In this document: in pieces, positions 31,707 through 43,655 of the stretch | Layout: every line of letters begins with the position of its first letter | Position numbering within the stretch: the first letter of the stretch is position 1 | Assembly (NCBI GenBank): GCA_025331435.1 | Contig: JAIWNI010000072.1 | Location: 62,001 to 126,000 of the forward strand | DNA: 64,000 nucleotides | Source: Choanephora cucurbitarum | Lineage: Eukaryota; Mucoromycota; Mucoromycetes; Mucorales; Choanephoraceae | Direction of reading: 5' to 3' | Notes under the pieces: generated by a model | Seen by the model: the letters and a program-made list of their open reading frames with translations, nothing else | Database searches by the model: none | Told to the model about the DNA's origin: nothing | Program-made: the position numbers and the translations under genes

Positions 31707-34060
31707 TTTTATGTATTTATAGATATCAAATGTGTATAAGGATATGAGATAAGTAAAGGTATAATATAGGTTAAAGAGAAAGAAAGAAAGAAAGAAAGAA
31801 GAAAAAAAAACAGCTTTTATTACCAAGTTAAAATTAGCATCGGAGTTGTATTTATTTAAATTTGTGCCCTTTGTATGGCAACACGGGCAAAAAAATTAGA
31901 AAGAGAGAACTATTTTAAAACACCTGTTTGACACATACATTATTTGATTGGTCTGGAAGATTGAATCAATAGCTTAATTATTTGCTAGGTTTAGAGTGAT
32001 TTACGTACCTTTTTCTTTTTTTTTCTCTCTCTTTTTTTTTAGAAACACTGTCTGTGTGTGTAGAAATACATAGATGACTGAAAAGTAGAGTCCAAAAGCA
32101 TAACTACCTTTAGACTCAATAGGAAAAAGATCTCAAAATTACCATAAAAAGACACACCCTATCCTTTGAAAAAGACTAAATCCATGAGAACTAAAGTGAA
32201 ATTAGCTTAATGATAATTATCATTAAAATTCGATTCTAATTGAATACAGAAAGACACTTTTTTTTCACTGGTATCAAAATGTTATTGGTGAGTGCTTTTA
32301 TGCTCCTTGTATTTATCCCTAGTTCAAGTCAAATACAGCTTCTGTTCACTTTGATATTGTAGCAAGTCAAACTGAGTTGAATTGACATTTATCAGATCAA
32401 CTGTTTCCCTCTACTTTTTCTTTTTTGTTTATCATAGCAACAACAAGAGAAAGAGCGTATACAGTGTGTGCATAAACAGATGCTAGTCTCTCCCTCTTTT
32501 TCATGTGTGTGTCTATTCACAAATACACACAACTTGCTCCCTTTACCTATTCTTGTTTCCAAATATAGCTGCAGTGTTTTAGACTAATTTAAGCTATGAC
32601 ATTCTTAGTCATCGAACAAGCTATATTTCCCCTCCCCTGTAGTGTACCTGGAAATGTCTTTCTTTTATGTTTACAACAATAGGCAATACCTTACTTCTTC
32701 AATATCACTTTGCCAATAAAGAAAAGCTTGTCTCTTGAAACTGACAAAACAGCAAGTGCTTCTTTAGATTGAGTTATATTCTAAAAATCAAACAAACCAA
32801 GATACATTCTTCATAATCCAGTGTATAAACAATGAATGTATCTATTCTTTAGGCATAAAAGCCTTTTGCTCCTTTACAAGAACTCACTGCACACTGCTGT
32901 TAAGCAACGACTGTGTTTGCAACAATGAGCCTATTTTTTATGCAATATTAAGTAATAGCAAAATACTTTGGGTTGAAAACAAACAACTCATCAGTATGCC
33001 TCAGCTACGTTGATACCCTCTAGAAACAAGCCATTTTGTTCATGACAACACTCTCCACTCTTGTCACTCGAATATGTTCTCCTCACAAGCCTCAAATGAT
33101 CATGGATACTCTCTTTCTGATCAGATGATTCTAATCATGCAGTGATCTTCATTTAATGTTTGTCTTTATGCACACAGAGTGAGTATTTGAAAGCTTAGTA
33201 ATACAGACAACCATAAAAAGAAAAGTACAGCTACATAACAAATGATTTATCCATCAGTGCAACTCATCTAGTATCAAACAAATTGCCTCTTTTTTGATGA
33301 TGTAATGAACAGTTGTTCATGACTCCCTAAACTGCTTTCGATTATAGCTGACTTGACCAGAAAAATGACTGTCAGCATGACAACTATTTCTTCCCCCCTT
33401 CTTTGTTATTATTTAGAAAAGCAAGTAAGGGTATGGCATTACTCTTTATGTCCATAGTCGCTGAATATACACTTTTATAGACATTAGACGCATTTCACTT
33501 TTAGTAAAATAAGCTTTGGAAGTAAAGCGAGAGAGAGGTAGATGCCATTCTCTCTGTTTGTCTGGTACTCTTGAAGAGTTCATCTAGTTTTAGTTACTCA
33601 AGTCCATGTTCTTTGCAACCTTGTCGGTTATTTAAGACTGTTGATTATAACCCAGTCAATTGACTACAAAGCATACTTTATGACTACTGTGCGCTATCAA
33701 GACGAACAATGTGTTCTTGTCAACACAATAGCATATGAACCCTTTGATTTGCTAAGATTATTTCTCTCTTGTTATTTCTGTTACAGACGACGCTGGTATA
33801 GAGTAAAGAGTACCATTTCAAAATAAAGCAACATATTCCCGAATTTGGTGTTGTAAAAAAAAAAATGATTGACCTGCCTTTTTGTATCACTTGTACCATA
33901 GCAATGACTGGCTGGTACTACCCAAGTCACATGTCACTTTTATAATACAAAACATACAATCAAGAAAAAATCAATTTCCCTCTCTTTTTTTTTCATTCCT
34001 CATTTTTATTTTCTTTGCTTTTCAATATATACCTCTTTCAAAAAAAAAAAAAAAAGCTCA
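31707..34060. other. Long gene-free interval upstream of the GATA factor
   Basis: About 2.35 kb separates the divergent TBC (minus) and GATA-factor (plus) starts, the longest regulatory-type gap beside a transcription factor in this window. It contains a (GAAA)n tract at about 31780-31800, a 20-bp GATA-containing palindrome (32207-32226, listed separately) and many A/T runs. No coding exon was found. Its length suggests extended regulatory sequence or an unseen non-coding transcript. Confidence 0.5.
32207..32226. promoter_or_regulatory. Perfect 20-bp palindrome with inverted GATA sites
   Basis: TTAATGATAATTATCATTAA is its own reverse complement and holds TGATAA on each strand, tail to tail. 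GATA factors of the SreA/Fep1 type bind (A)TC-W-GATAA or HGATAR sites. The palindrome lies in the shared upstream region of the GATA-factor gene (start 34068, 1.8 kb away) and the TBC gene (start 31706, 0.5 kb away). Function as an autoregulatory or iron-responsive site is inferred from position and motif only. Confidence 0.4.
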
Positions 34061-34075
34061 ATGAATCATGGGTAG
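34061..34075 (+). promoter_or_regulatory. Four-codon uORF overlapping the GATA-factor start
   Basis: ATG AAT CAT GGG TAG begins 7 bases before the main ATG (34068) and ends at 34075, inside the first codons of the main frame. It is in a different frame. The leader just before it is a run of 15 A after CTCTTTC. Ribosomes using the first ATG would miss the main start unless they rescan, so the uORF could lower or regulate synthesis of the transcription factor. Confidence 0.6.
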
Positions 34076-35225
34076 TATTCAACCATCAAAAAAGAACAAT
34101 CAACCTACACAAGTATCAGCTACTGTCTGTGCAAATTGCAGTACAACCACCACGCCACTCTGGAGAAGAGCACCTAATGGAGACACTATCTGTAACGCGT
34201 GTGGTCTCTACCTAAAGGCCCGAAACACATTGCGTCCTCCTTCTATGAAACGCAACTTCAAAAAGATAAACCAACCTTCACAACCTGCTATGGGAACATG
34301 TCCAGGTAACGGACAATGCAACGGTACAGGTGGCTCCCCTTCCTGTGAAGGCTGTCCTGCTTTCAATCAGCATCAAGTCAGTCGCCATACAGCCCTTATC
34401 TGTGCAAACTGTCGAACAACCACAACTCCTCTCTGGCGAAGAGATGGGGCAGGTAACACCATCTGTAATGCATGTGGTCTTTACTACAAATTACATAATG
34501 TGCATCGACCTGTCAGTATGAAGCGGAGTGTGATTAAACGACGAAAACGTATTATTGTTGCAGGAGAAGAGCATGAACAAGGTGATGAAGAAGAGGATGA
34601 GCTAGATTCCTCGAATGAAGAAGAAGACACCACTCGTCAACTACACAGACAGACCATTGTCCCCAGTGATGACGATGATGATGATGAAGAAAAGGCTAAA
34701 CAACGTAAAGAACAAAGACGAAAGCGATTTCATGAACAACATCCTTCAACCACATCACCTACACTTCATCTTGTTCCTCCTATCGAGGACTATATTGTGC
34801 CTAAACGTATGACGGCCTTCCAAGCTTTTCGTCGACGTAGCCAGAGCGAGAATACCATTTCACAGAGCAATCTTCTGAATCGATTACCCCCTCCACCCAG
34901 AACACCGCCCCTCTTTCCCCAACATCAAGTCTTACCTTCAATTACCAACAGTATCAAACGATTTGACCCACTCTATGACTATAGGCAGTCTAATGCCACA
35001 CCTCCTGTGTTACCACCACCTGTTGAACATCGACCCCAGTTACCCTCATTACAGAATCCTTATCAAGATCTACAGGAATTCGATCATGCCATGACACGGC
35101 TAGAACGACTGAGAAGACGAGTCTCTCCAGAACAAAGTGCTCTTCTGTCCAGATTAACACAGTCATTAGAAGATATTACTCAACAGGCAGAGCGCATCTT
35201 GGCTTCACCTTCATCTCACCCATAA
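34068..35225 (+). CDS. sreA: SreA/Fep1/Urbs1-type iron-responsive GATA repressor
   Basis: Intronless 385-residue protein with two GATA zinc fingers of C-x2-C-x17-C-x2-C type: C21/C24/C42/C45 and C112/C115/C133/C136. Between them is a Cys-rich motif with four cysteines (C78, C84, C93, C96; [19 protein letters not shown]). This inter-finger motif is diagnostic of fungal iron regulators (SreA, SRE, Urbs1, Fep1), which sense iron or Fe-S and repress siderophore and iron-uptake genes when iron is ample. After finger 2 come a basic stretch (SVIKRRKRI), an acidic region with a run of Asp (DDDDDDEE) and a Pro-rich disordered part, then a predicted amphipathic C-terminal helix (about 340-375). Finger 1 is preceded by only 20 residues. 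The gene converges with the CEP120-like gene with 216 bp between stops. A short uORF overlaps its start. Confidence 0.95.
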   Translation: MGSIQPSKKNNQPTQVSATVCANCSTTTTPLWRRAPNGDTICNACGLYLKARNTLRPPSMKRNFKKINQPSQPAMGTCPGNGQCNGTGGSPSCEGCPAFNQHQVSRHTALICANCRTTTTPLWRRDGAGNTICNACGLYYKLHNVHRPVSMKRSVIKRRKRIIVAGEEHEQGDEEEDELDSSNEEEDTTRQLHRQTIVPSDDDDDDEEKAKQRKEQRRKRFHEQHPSTTSPTLHLVPPIEDYIVPKRMTAFQAFRRRSQSENTISQSNLLNRLPPPPRTPPLFPQHQVLPSITNSIKRFDPLYDYRQSNATPPVLPPPVEHRPQLPSLQNPYQDLQEFDHAMTRLERLRRRVSPEQSALLSRLTQSLEDITQQAERILASPSSHP

Positions 35226-35441
35226 CAAGGGCTTTAGCTGCCATTCCACTCATTTGATATGTAAATAATATTAAGAACTTTAGAGATTATGTAGATATGC
35301 TTTATTATAATAGGATTAAACATTATGAAGGATATAGAAATTGAGGAGTAATACATAGTGTGTTATCAATATACATAAGGGCAACATAGATAAAATAGAT
35401 CATTTTTTTTTATAAATATATTGCTTTTTTTTCTTTTTTGT

Positions 35442-37196
35442 TTACATACATTGTTTTCGTTGACGGTAACTAACAGTTGACATGGATGAAGTCAAATGTC
35501 GTGTAGGCTTCTTTAGATAACTAGCCATGCTTGTAGGTCTAGACTGTACAAGGTGAATGGGTGGTGGCTGTGCCCTTGTCGAACTTTTGGTAGAGGTAGA
35601 ACTGGTCAATAAGGTAGGCACACTGGACTGTGAGAGATGTCGCATCTTTTTGGTTTGGTGAATGGTATTGTCCCATGAATCTACCATGGTAGGCGATAAC
35701 AGGGATTCCTCTGTCAATGAAGATCGTGTGGAAGGTGTGGCTACACTATAGGTACGTCTCTGTCGTGCTTCCTCTTCCTCCCTTCTAAAGTAATCTTCCT
35801 GATGCCACCCACTGACAATACCGATACGGACTGTCACTGTAGCCAACTGTTCATTCTCCTCATTATAGACAGGATAGACACGGTCCTGTTGCTGTCCTTC
35901 AAATGCGATACCCTCAAGAGGAACACGCGCTTTACCCATCGTCTGCTTTGACCATTTGTCCATCAAGACATAATCTAATGAGATGTACTGTTGAGCATCT
36001 AGCCAGTCTTGAATCTCGATGAGATGACCTCGAAGTGAATAACATGATTTAATATGGGTTGGCTGAGATGAGATAGAGGCAGCTGGTGCGAGTGTATAAT
36101 GTGTCAAGAAACTGTAGCTGATATAAGGCTTCTTTAGTCGTTTGGTACTGTCTTTAAGGACTGAATTGACATGATCTGCATACATGATACGAAAATAAAA
36201 GGTGTAGTGAGAACTGCCTTTGCCTATCTGATGATACGATTGTTGTTTGAGTGCAGGTGGAGGTACTTGACTAAAAGAGATGGGTGATTTAGGTGGTGGA
36301 AGGGGTGGTACATCGTGAAAGAGATGGACGTTCTTGAGAGCATCAGCCAATTCTTCAATGTTCATGTCGTTTAGTGATGACTTGACTCTTCTCAGTCGAG
36401 GCTGTTCCTTAGTTTCCTTGGGTGCCACCTTCTTCTTTCGATGCAGGGTAGATGTGTTGACAGAGAGAGAAGAGGAAGGTGAGTTGGTTGTCTGGTTGCC
36501 TAGGATACTGGAGACAGCCTTCTTTTTCTTCTTGAGTGTGTTGCTAAGGTTGGTTGGTGTAGGTGGAGGGGATCGAAGTTGGATAGAAGGTGTACTGGCG
36601 ACTGCTACTGTTGGGTTGGTATCTGGCATGGCTACATAAAACAGACCTGCCTTTAACTGTTGCTGGGTATGAGAAAGAGAGCACCATGAACCCTTGTCCG
36701 AGACAAACTTGTAGATCTGATCCAGTTTATGACCTGCTTGAGGCACGACTTCTTTTGCTTCTGCCATGGTCAATGCAGCTGAGGCAGGTGGCAGTTGACC
36801 TGACTTGTTGGTCTGATGGACTGTTAAGGTAGTGGTGGCATTCAGCTTTCGAAGTCGAATGAGCTGTTTGAATGAGACATAATAGACAAGTGAGATGTTG
36901 AAAGCACAGTTGCCATGACTATCTACTTTGGCCTTGTGTGTACTGATGGTTGTCTTTTGTGGAATCAGGTCGTCTATGGAAGGTGGTAGTTTGAGGTCAA
37001 GTTCAGTCTCTACTCGAACTGTATCTGCCTGGTCAAAATAGCGGCCTAATAGTGAAAAAAAAAAGGGTTTTTTTATTGTTTGGTTTCAAAAAAAAATAAA
37101 GAGAAAGAAAGAAAGAAAAATGGGGTTTTTTTTTCTACCTTGTTGAATAGTGATCAAAATAGCATATTCACAAGTCTTTGTAAGCAATAAAGACAT
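35442..37196 (-). CDS. CEP120: CEP120-like protein (two C2-type domains)
   Basis: Two exons (37196-37139 and 37045-35442) join in frame to 553 residues. The N-terminal domain (about 1-140) reads YAILITIQQGRYFDQADTV, then NCAFNISLVYYVSFKQL, then GSWCSLSHTQQQLKAGLFYV. This follows the first C2 domain of CEP120, including its N-x-x-F-N-x-x-L-x-W/Y block and the final W-x-x-L strand. After a Pro/Ser/Lys-rich linker, residues about 255-420 (HYTFYFRIMYADHVNSVL, YISYSFLTHYTLAPAASI, DYVLMDKWSKQTMGKARVPL) match the order of the DUF3668/C2 domain of CEP120. The tail is disordered. The long C-terminal coiled coil of animal CEP120 is missing. CEP120 works in centriole elongation; what a Mucoromycota protein of this type does is unknown. 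Assignment rests on motif order from memory. Confidence 0.68.
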
Positions 37197-38840
37197 TCTC
37201 CTTTTCTTTTTCTTGTGCCTTTAACAAAAAGAGAAAATGTAAAAGGCAAACAGACTATTTTTGGTATATGTATATATGTATATATTCAAGAAAGAAAAAA
37301 AAAAAAAGAAAGAAAAGAGAGAGAAAAAAAAAGATTTATTTCTTCTTTAGGCACTGCAAAAAAAAAATTATATATACAAATCAAACCTATGGAATTTGGC
37401 GCTTTCGGAATAAATAACTGACGGAATCTTAAAAAATGTTTATATCTGCCTCCCCCCCCTCTTGTCAGAAGGACTCTTATACAGTCTAGTTTATAAAGGA
37501 TACTCTGAGATAGTTAGAGAAACAACTTGAAGGCAAGACTGCCTATTGCTCAATGAATTTTAGTCTAAATATCTATTTATTTGGATAGGACCAATCGAGT
37601 TAAAAGGTTCATAAGCCTTTGATTTATTGCTCTTGGCGTCATCTTCTATTATTGGATTTTCTTTTTAACTGAATCTCTCTCTCTTTTTTTTTTCTTATGA
37701 CAACATACATAATAGCGGGTAGAGTGTATGGTGCTTGTCACACTAATTTAATTTTTGGCTGCTTTGAAAACATGGACCTGAATAAGAAAAAGAGTGTGTC
37801 CTGTTGAGTCTATCTTTGTCAATAAAAAGGCAGCATGTATGATACTATTTTATCTATTAAGCTCTGTTTATCTTTTTCTTTTGTGTATCTGACTAGCGCC
37901 TTCATTATGTTGTCACAGACTAGTTTTAGAATACATGGATCTATTAATAAGCTGTTCATTGTGTCTTTTTGTATTCCTTGCATTTTACTAGCTTATTGTA
38001 GCATACAATTAAAAAAGAATACAACACATCCTCAAGACATGCTTTAGAACGAGAATGATTGCTAAAAAGAGGCATCGTATTTAACCAAAAATGGAAGATA
38101 TGCAACCAAATCAGCTTGTTTCAAAGAGATACATGAACAATAGAAAAAAGAAAAGAAAAGAGAGAACAAGGCAAGAGATAAAAGACAAGGGCTCAAATAA
38201 ACCAAATCAAGAATACATAGCTTATCTAACCTGTTGAGCACTAAACAAAAAGGGATTTGTAGTCAATCCTTCGTTTATGTATGAGGAATGATAGCTAATG
38301 CTTAGTGGTCTGTGCACAAAAATTGAATTGTTCCTCCTTGAAACTCCGGGTTATTTATAAAAGAACAATAGCCCTCTCTCACACACCTTCTGCTTTTAAC
38401 AGACTACAGAATTCTATCTCTATTCCTATGCTATCTGTAAAGAGAATTGATCATATCAAGAGAGAAGGACTGACTGTTTAAAAAGAAATCATTCAATCTA
38501 AGGTATTATTGATCTCCTTGCTTTCCGATCAAACTCATTCTAATGGTACGCACTATAACAAGTCAAATAGGAACATAGGCTACTTTATCATTCAAAAGAA
38601 AAACAAGCCTTACTCTATTCCTAAACACTAAACAGACCTTGAAAGAGGTTAACCAGACTGTCGAGCATTTCTTTTTTTTTTCTTCTGGTTCAAAAGCGGC
38701 TTATTCAAAAAAAAAAAAAAAAAAGGGAGTGGATTTGTATGATGCTGCTTATTAAAAAAGACCCCAATTGACAACAATTCAATTTTATATACTACAGAAA
38801 GTTCACCCTAAATGTAATTCTCTAACCGAATCAAGCTTAT
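37197..38840. other. Gene-free interval between the CEP120-like gene and importin alpha
   Basis: About 1.6 kb. It includes a (TATATG)n-like tract at 37265-37285, purine-rich tracts at 37285-37335, and several T and A homopolymers. A 70-codon ORF at 37835-38047 has a hydrophobic composition but no family features or splice context. The right end holds the 3' flank of importin alpha. Confidence 0.5.
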
Positions 38841-40640
38841 TTAAAAGTAAAATCCGCCTTCAGGTGCTTCATCTGGCTGGAAGGTGAATTCTCCACCAGC
38901 ATTAGGCATCATTTCAGCATCCAATTCATCTTCATTTTCACCGAAATACTTGTCAATCAGATGATAGGCCTTTTTGTAGATTTCATTGTTATCATGGTGT
39001 TGTAAGGCATGAATGAACTCAACACCGCCACATTCTTCAATCAACAGTCCATAAGGATTCAAGCCATCCATCGTGTTCATCTTCTCTGTCTCGCCTACTT
39101 TCAGAATGTTGTCCAGACCATCCAGGGCTACCAAGATGATCTTGTTGTCCATGGAATTCAAGATGTTACAGAGAGGTTTGATACAGCCTTCGTTGATCAG
39201 ATACTTGATCTGCTCAGGTCTGTTTAAACCCCCCGAGGTAGCATTACAGATAGCCCAACAGGCCTCACGTTTACTTTTGGCATCTCCATTGATCAACACC
39301 TGAATCAAAGGCGCCACTAGACCATGATCGATGATGGCCTGAATCTGACCTACATTACCTGCTGTGATATTCGAGAGGGCCCAACAGGTCTCTTTACGGA
39401 TGGTGTCCTTGGGACTGGCCAAGAGGTGACCTAGAGCACTGAGAGCACCACAGTTGATGACCGTCTGTGTCTGAGCATCATTGCCTGTCACAATGTTACC
39501 AATCGCACGAAGGGCAGGTGTCTGTACGGTTGTGGCAGGATGGCTCAGCAGATCCACCAATCGACTGGTAACGCCTGTTTCAATCACAGCTTGAATATGA
39601 TCATTACTTCCATCCGAAAGATAAGAAAGGGCCCAACATGTGTCAATCAAGATCTCTTCATCCGTCGAATGAATCAACTTGGCCAAGATGCCTAAAGCAG
39701 GAGAAATCTAAATTGAACGGTTCAATAGGCAGTCTATTGTATGGTAGGGTTCAACTATCTTACTAATCGCCAATCAGGTTGAGGGTTTTTACCTCGACAA
39801 AAGTTAGATAGAGTCCAGGTAGCATTGCGGACCATGGAGAGCTTAGAACTATCTTCAAACAGAGCCAACAAAGGAGGTAAAGCACCTTGTTCCAATACAT
39901 AGTCACGACAAAGAGGACTATCTCCTGCAATATTACCAAGAGCCCATACAGCCTAAAATGATCATCAATATACACTCTCTAACTATCTACACTAAAAAAC
40001 ATACCTGTTCTTTCACATCCATGACAGGACTACTTAATAATTCAATAAAGAAAGGAACAGCACCTGCCTTAATGACTGTCTCTGTTTGTTCGGCTGATCC
40101 AGAAGCAATGTTGGTAAGTGCCCATGCAGCTTCAAACTAACAACCCGTTAAGATATCAATCTATCATCTTCTGTTATTCCTTACTTGAATAGCATTATCT
40201 GGGGATCGAAGGAATTCAACAAACCGAGGCACAACACCACAATCAATGACTTCTTTAATAGGAGGATTCTTTTCTTTAGACAGTAACTTTCTAAACATAG
40301 TAGTGGCAGCCAGTTGAGCTTGTAGATCATCAATATAAAGGTTGTTGACCAATTCTGGTAAATTAGACATAAGCTAATCAACAGCATAAGTTATTCTTTT
40401 TATATAATTAAGTTGCCTTTCGATGCGATATACCTGAGCGTCTTGAGATGTTGTGTCTAATTCGTCTTCAGAGTCATCGGCTGTTTGCGCGTCAAAGTTT
40501 CTTCTTTTGGCTAGATTCTCTTCCTTTTTCTGTTTACGGATCTCTACTTGTGCATTTTCACGTCTACGTCTGATTTCCTCGGGCTTGAAACGACTACGTT
40601 CCTTAAAGGCGTTACGTCGGATATCATTTAAAGGGTCCAT
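38841..40640 (-). CDS. SRP1: Importin subunit alpha (karyopherin alpha)
   Basis: Exons 40640-40434, 40373-40185, 40136-40005, 39952-39764 and 39707-38841 join to 527 residues. The N-terminal importin-beta-binding segment is rich in Arg and Lys ([32 protein letters not shown]). Ten armadillo repeats follow, with the conserved Trp/Asn cargo-binding ladder ([69 protein letters not shown]). The protein carries classical-NLS cargo into the nucleus with importin beta. The C-terminal acidic tail ([12 protein letters not shown]) binds the exporter CAS/Cse1 in other species. The exon-4 donor is placed after CGATTA, because the earlier GT would remove the KNPQPDWR motif. Repeat copy B lies 65-117 bp upstream of the start codon. 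Confidence 0.96.
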
Positions 40641-40704
40641 AGTGTAAAGACTTGAGAAAAAAAGAAAATAGGAGCGCTTGTTTAATTTCGAATCATCATC
40701 AAAC

Positions 40705-40756
40705 CATATATTACTGAAAAATCGAATTAAAAAAGTTACTATCACGTGATTTAACT
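40705..40756 (+). repeat. Dispersed repeat, copy B
   Basis: Matches 8455-8503 (about 85% identity over roughly 48 bp). In this copy the right part reads CTATCACGTGATTTAAC, containing a CACGTG palindrome. It sits just upstream of importin alpha (minus strand) and about 450 bp upstream of the degenerate nuclease-like gene (plus strand). It is either a promoter module or a mobile-element end. Confidence 0.7.
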
Positions 40757-41190
40757 TGCTTATGTTTGATTTTCATTATCTCAATTTATAACCTATTTGA
40801 GCTGTGATTCTTTGTTCTTTTCATTCTAGGTTCGTAGCAAGTGAGACTTGCCAAGTAAGCATCACCGCGCCATTAGAAGCATCGTAACATTCGTCTAACT
40901 CATAGACAATTTTATCTCTCTTTTTTTTTTAGGCGCAACCATGAGCTGCATATATTTCGGACTTTGGCCATCTCTAACCTTTCGATCTTGACCCAATGGA
41001 CACGCGTTTGTACTGACTACAGCACAAAGCATTAGGAAAGTGAGCTACTCTCTCAACACACTTTGCAAAATGAGTCTTGGATGAGTTGCTGCAAGGCTAG
41101 CACCACCCACTTTTTTTTTTCAAACAACTTTGTTTGAAGAGTTGAACATAAAAGGTCGCCACTTTAAAGGTAGCCTTAGGAGATACTTAT

Positions 41191-42850
41191 TTGAAACGCG
41201 AAATTAGAAACAACCTTGGCAATATGCCTTTCCAAATGCATGGCCAGATGTATCTTATGCAAGGTCCTTTCTTTTATCTGAAGAAGGATAAATATACAAG
41301 ATATGCTCAGTTGTATATCCTTGGTCCTCAGCTACCAACTTCACTTGGAGCAAGCAACAACAGAGGTTTGGATAGAAAAATCACAAGCAACTTGGATGTT
41401 CTATCAACAGAAGTCCCTTTTGTTGGATTGTTTAAGGCTGTTTATGAGCTTTTCATGAATGCTGAAAGTATTGAAAGCCTAACACTCTTTGTTTGGACTT
41501 ATCCTTCAACGAGGATTACTTTGGTATCTGATGTCAAGATTCAAGTAAAACGCGTAACCGGTCTTCGCAAAAATAACCTTCTTATGCAAATTTCTACAGA
41601 AATCAAAAGTAACGAAACTAGAACTACGCTTGTATGTAAAATCTGTGAGCAACCCTACGCTCAATGAATTTGTCGAAAGACATTCCGATATTTTAGATTG
41701 ATGAATACCGTATTTTGAGAGAGCTCATGATGAGTTAGAGAAACTGCTTTGCTTCAACTTTAAAGAAGTACTGATTGCGACATCAACTTCTGGAAAAGAT
41801 TGAAGGTGAGCCATACAGCTCGTCATCCTCTATTGTTTATTTCAACTTACTAATCTTGTCTATAGCCATATGTAAGCAATGATATTAGATCAGTTCTCTT
41901 TCAATGGATATACATTCTTGAAGAAAACAAGAGCGACGATCTGCTTGACTTTCTCGACGGAAAGAAAAGAAATCATCGATGCCTTGAGAGCAAATGAATG
42001 TGACGATGTTACCACTTCACTTGATCAATTGAGTAAAAGCCTTCTAGAGAACTATGTCAGCTTGACTTCTTTAGAGCACAATATCTTGAAGCTTTCTCTT
42101 TCAAGAATTGTTGATTTAGCTGATGATGACTTCGTCGCATATTTCAAAAAGCATTTACCGACTCGTCATTTTGACAGCTGTTCTCACCCGGAAACTGACG
42201 ACGACCTTTCAGAAAGCGAGAAGGACAAGATAGTTGAAATCAGCAGAGATTTCATTGAGCGTGCTCAAACAAGTTTCCCCGTAGCACGAAAACATGTACT
42301 CTTGAAACATGCTGACTATGAAGAAGAAGTAGTGCCCTCTCTAGAAGCTAAAATCTATGAAGTCATTGATATCATTAACTCGCTGATAAAGCAGAAAAAT
42401 GATGGTCTGGTACCAGAAACCGATTATGTTGCTTTGGTGAAGCGATTACTTCAAGTTGTGTTTGCAAATACACCTCTGAAAGTGACTATCGGAGAAACTG
42501 CTGCTGCCGCCACAAAACAGATCACTACATACAATGAAAGTAGTTTTTCAGGCAGCAAGGATAGCGTTTTTTTTTGTTTCCACCTCTTCTTCTTTTGTTC
42601 TTGCCGCTCGGTTCTTCCAGAAATACCTGCTTTAATAGAAGAAAAATTGATCTGAAGATCGTTGGCAACAAAGATCAAGAGCTTTCCTTCTGCGAGTTCA
42701 AGACTCACAAAGCCAATAAGAAAATGTTGGACTACCAAGAGTCTAAGACTTTAGCCAGTGTCTTCAAAAGTCAACGAGGGCATGCTTCAACTTGAAGAAG
42801 GATATATTCTTTCTGTTGGGCCGGTAATACAAAAACTAAAACCGCAAATT
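41191..42850 (+). pseudogene. Degenerate PD-(D/E)XK nuclease-like gene
   Basis: Long open stretches (41191-41667 and 41879-42655) are protein-like but cannot be joined without frame shifts. Around 41690-41800 the coding-like pieces change frame (HDELEKLLCFNFKEVL against RHQLLEKIE). Near 41960 the frame shifts again between SDDLLDFLDGKK and EIIDALRANECDD. The 3' part reads RKIDLKIVGNKDQELSFCEF, then KTHKANKKMLDYQESKT. This has the D...E-x-K order of PD-(D/E)XK nucleases and resembles a family with a GRKIDL...ELS-x-x-E-(W/F)-K motif that I recall as abundant in Mucoromycota. An intron probably removes the T-rich tract at 42566-42620. A different subfamily from the gene at 9123. Judged inactive, though a missed short intron might rescue one of the shifts. 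Confidence 0.6.
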
Positions 42851-43655
42851 ATGAGTTTATAGGCTGGTCAGGCACTGTTTTTCACCTTGTTGATAAGGAG
42901 AACTAATGTAGCAAAAAAAAAAAAAGCTTCTTTGGTCATTCCTTGTCACCAAAGACTTTTGCGGTCACAGTTAGAAAGCTTGCTCCTCTGTTTGAATAGA
43001 TAGATACAGTGAAAGTGTAAATTAAGCAATAATTGGCATTTTTGTGTACTTTAAATGATGAAATCTCTCTGGTATCAAGTACATAGCAAAGAAAAAGAAA
43101 ACTATATGATAACATGCCCCATACCATGCATGTCTAATAAAAACGCTTTACTTCTTTTCTCTTAAAAAATCAAAGAGAGCAGTAGGATATTTATTCATAT
43201 GTTCCAAAACCTAATTCAAGGAATAGTCATAGTACAAAGATAAGAGGGCAAGCATATCATAGCGTTAAACTAAGCTGATCAAAAAACGCTAACACTTGGC
43301 TTACATATCCTGACCCACTTCTCCAACCATAAGGCCAAAACTTAGGGAGTACAGACAAGCTGTTAGTACGATTGAGAGAACAAAAGCACATCAACACCCA
43401 TTGCAGATGAGTTATAGGGATAAAATAAGAGAAAACGATTGCATTTGAAAAAAAAATTAGATTGCGCTAATAAAAGATATCCTGTCTATCTTTTTTTATG
43501 TCACTGTGAGGATCATCCAATCACATCACATCTTTTATGATTGGTCAAAACCAACATGATTCATATCGCATTTTGCATATAAATAAAGTAAAGATAGGGT
43601 TTTTAGTGTCTCTTTCTTTTTTTAATTTTATTTATTTTATACTTTTCTTCATACG
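42851..43655. other. Intergenic region upstream of LEU2
   Basis: About 0.8 kb with no gene. The last 50 bases before the LEU2 ATG are T- and C-rich (TTTAGTGTCTCTTTC and following), and a TATAAATAAAG string lies at about 43578, probably the core promoter. Confidence 0.5.

Noticed and set aside
37835..38047. 70-codon hydrophobic ORF
   Set aside because: No splice context, no family motif, and T-rich DNA gives such ORFs by chance.
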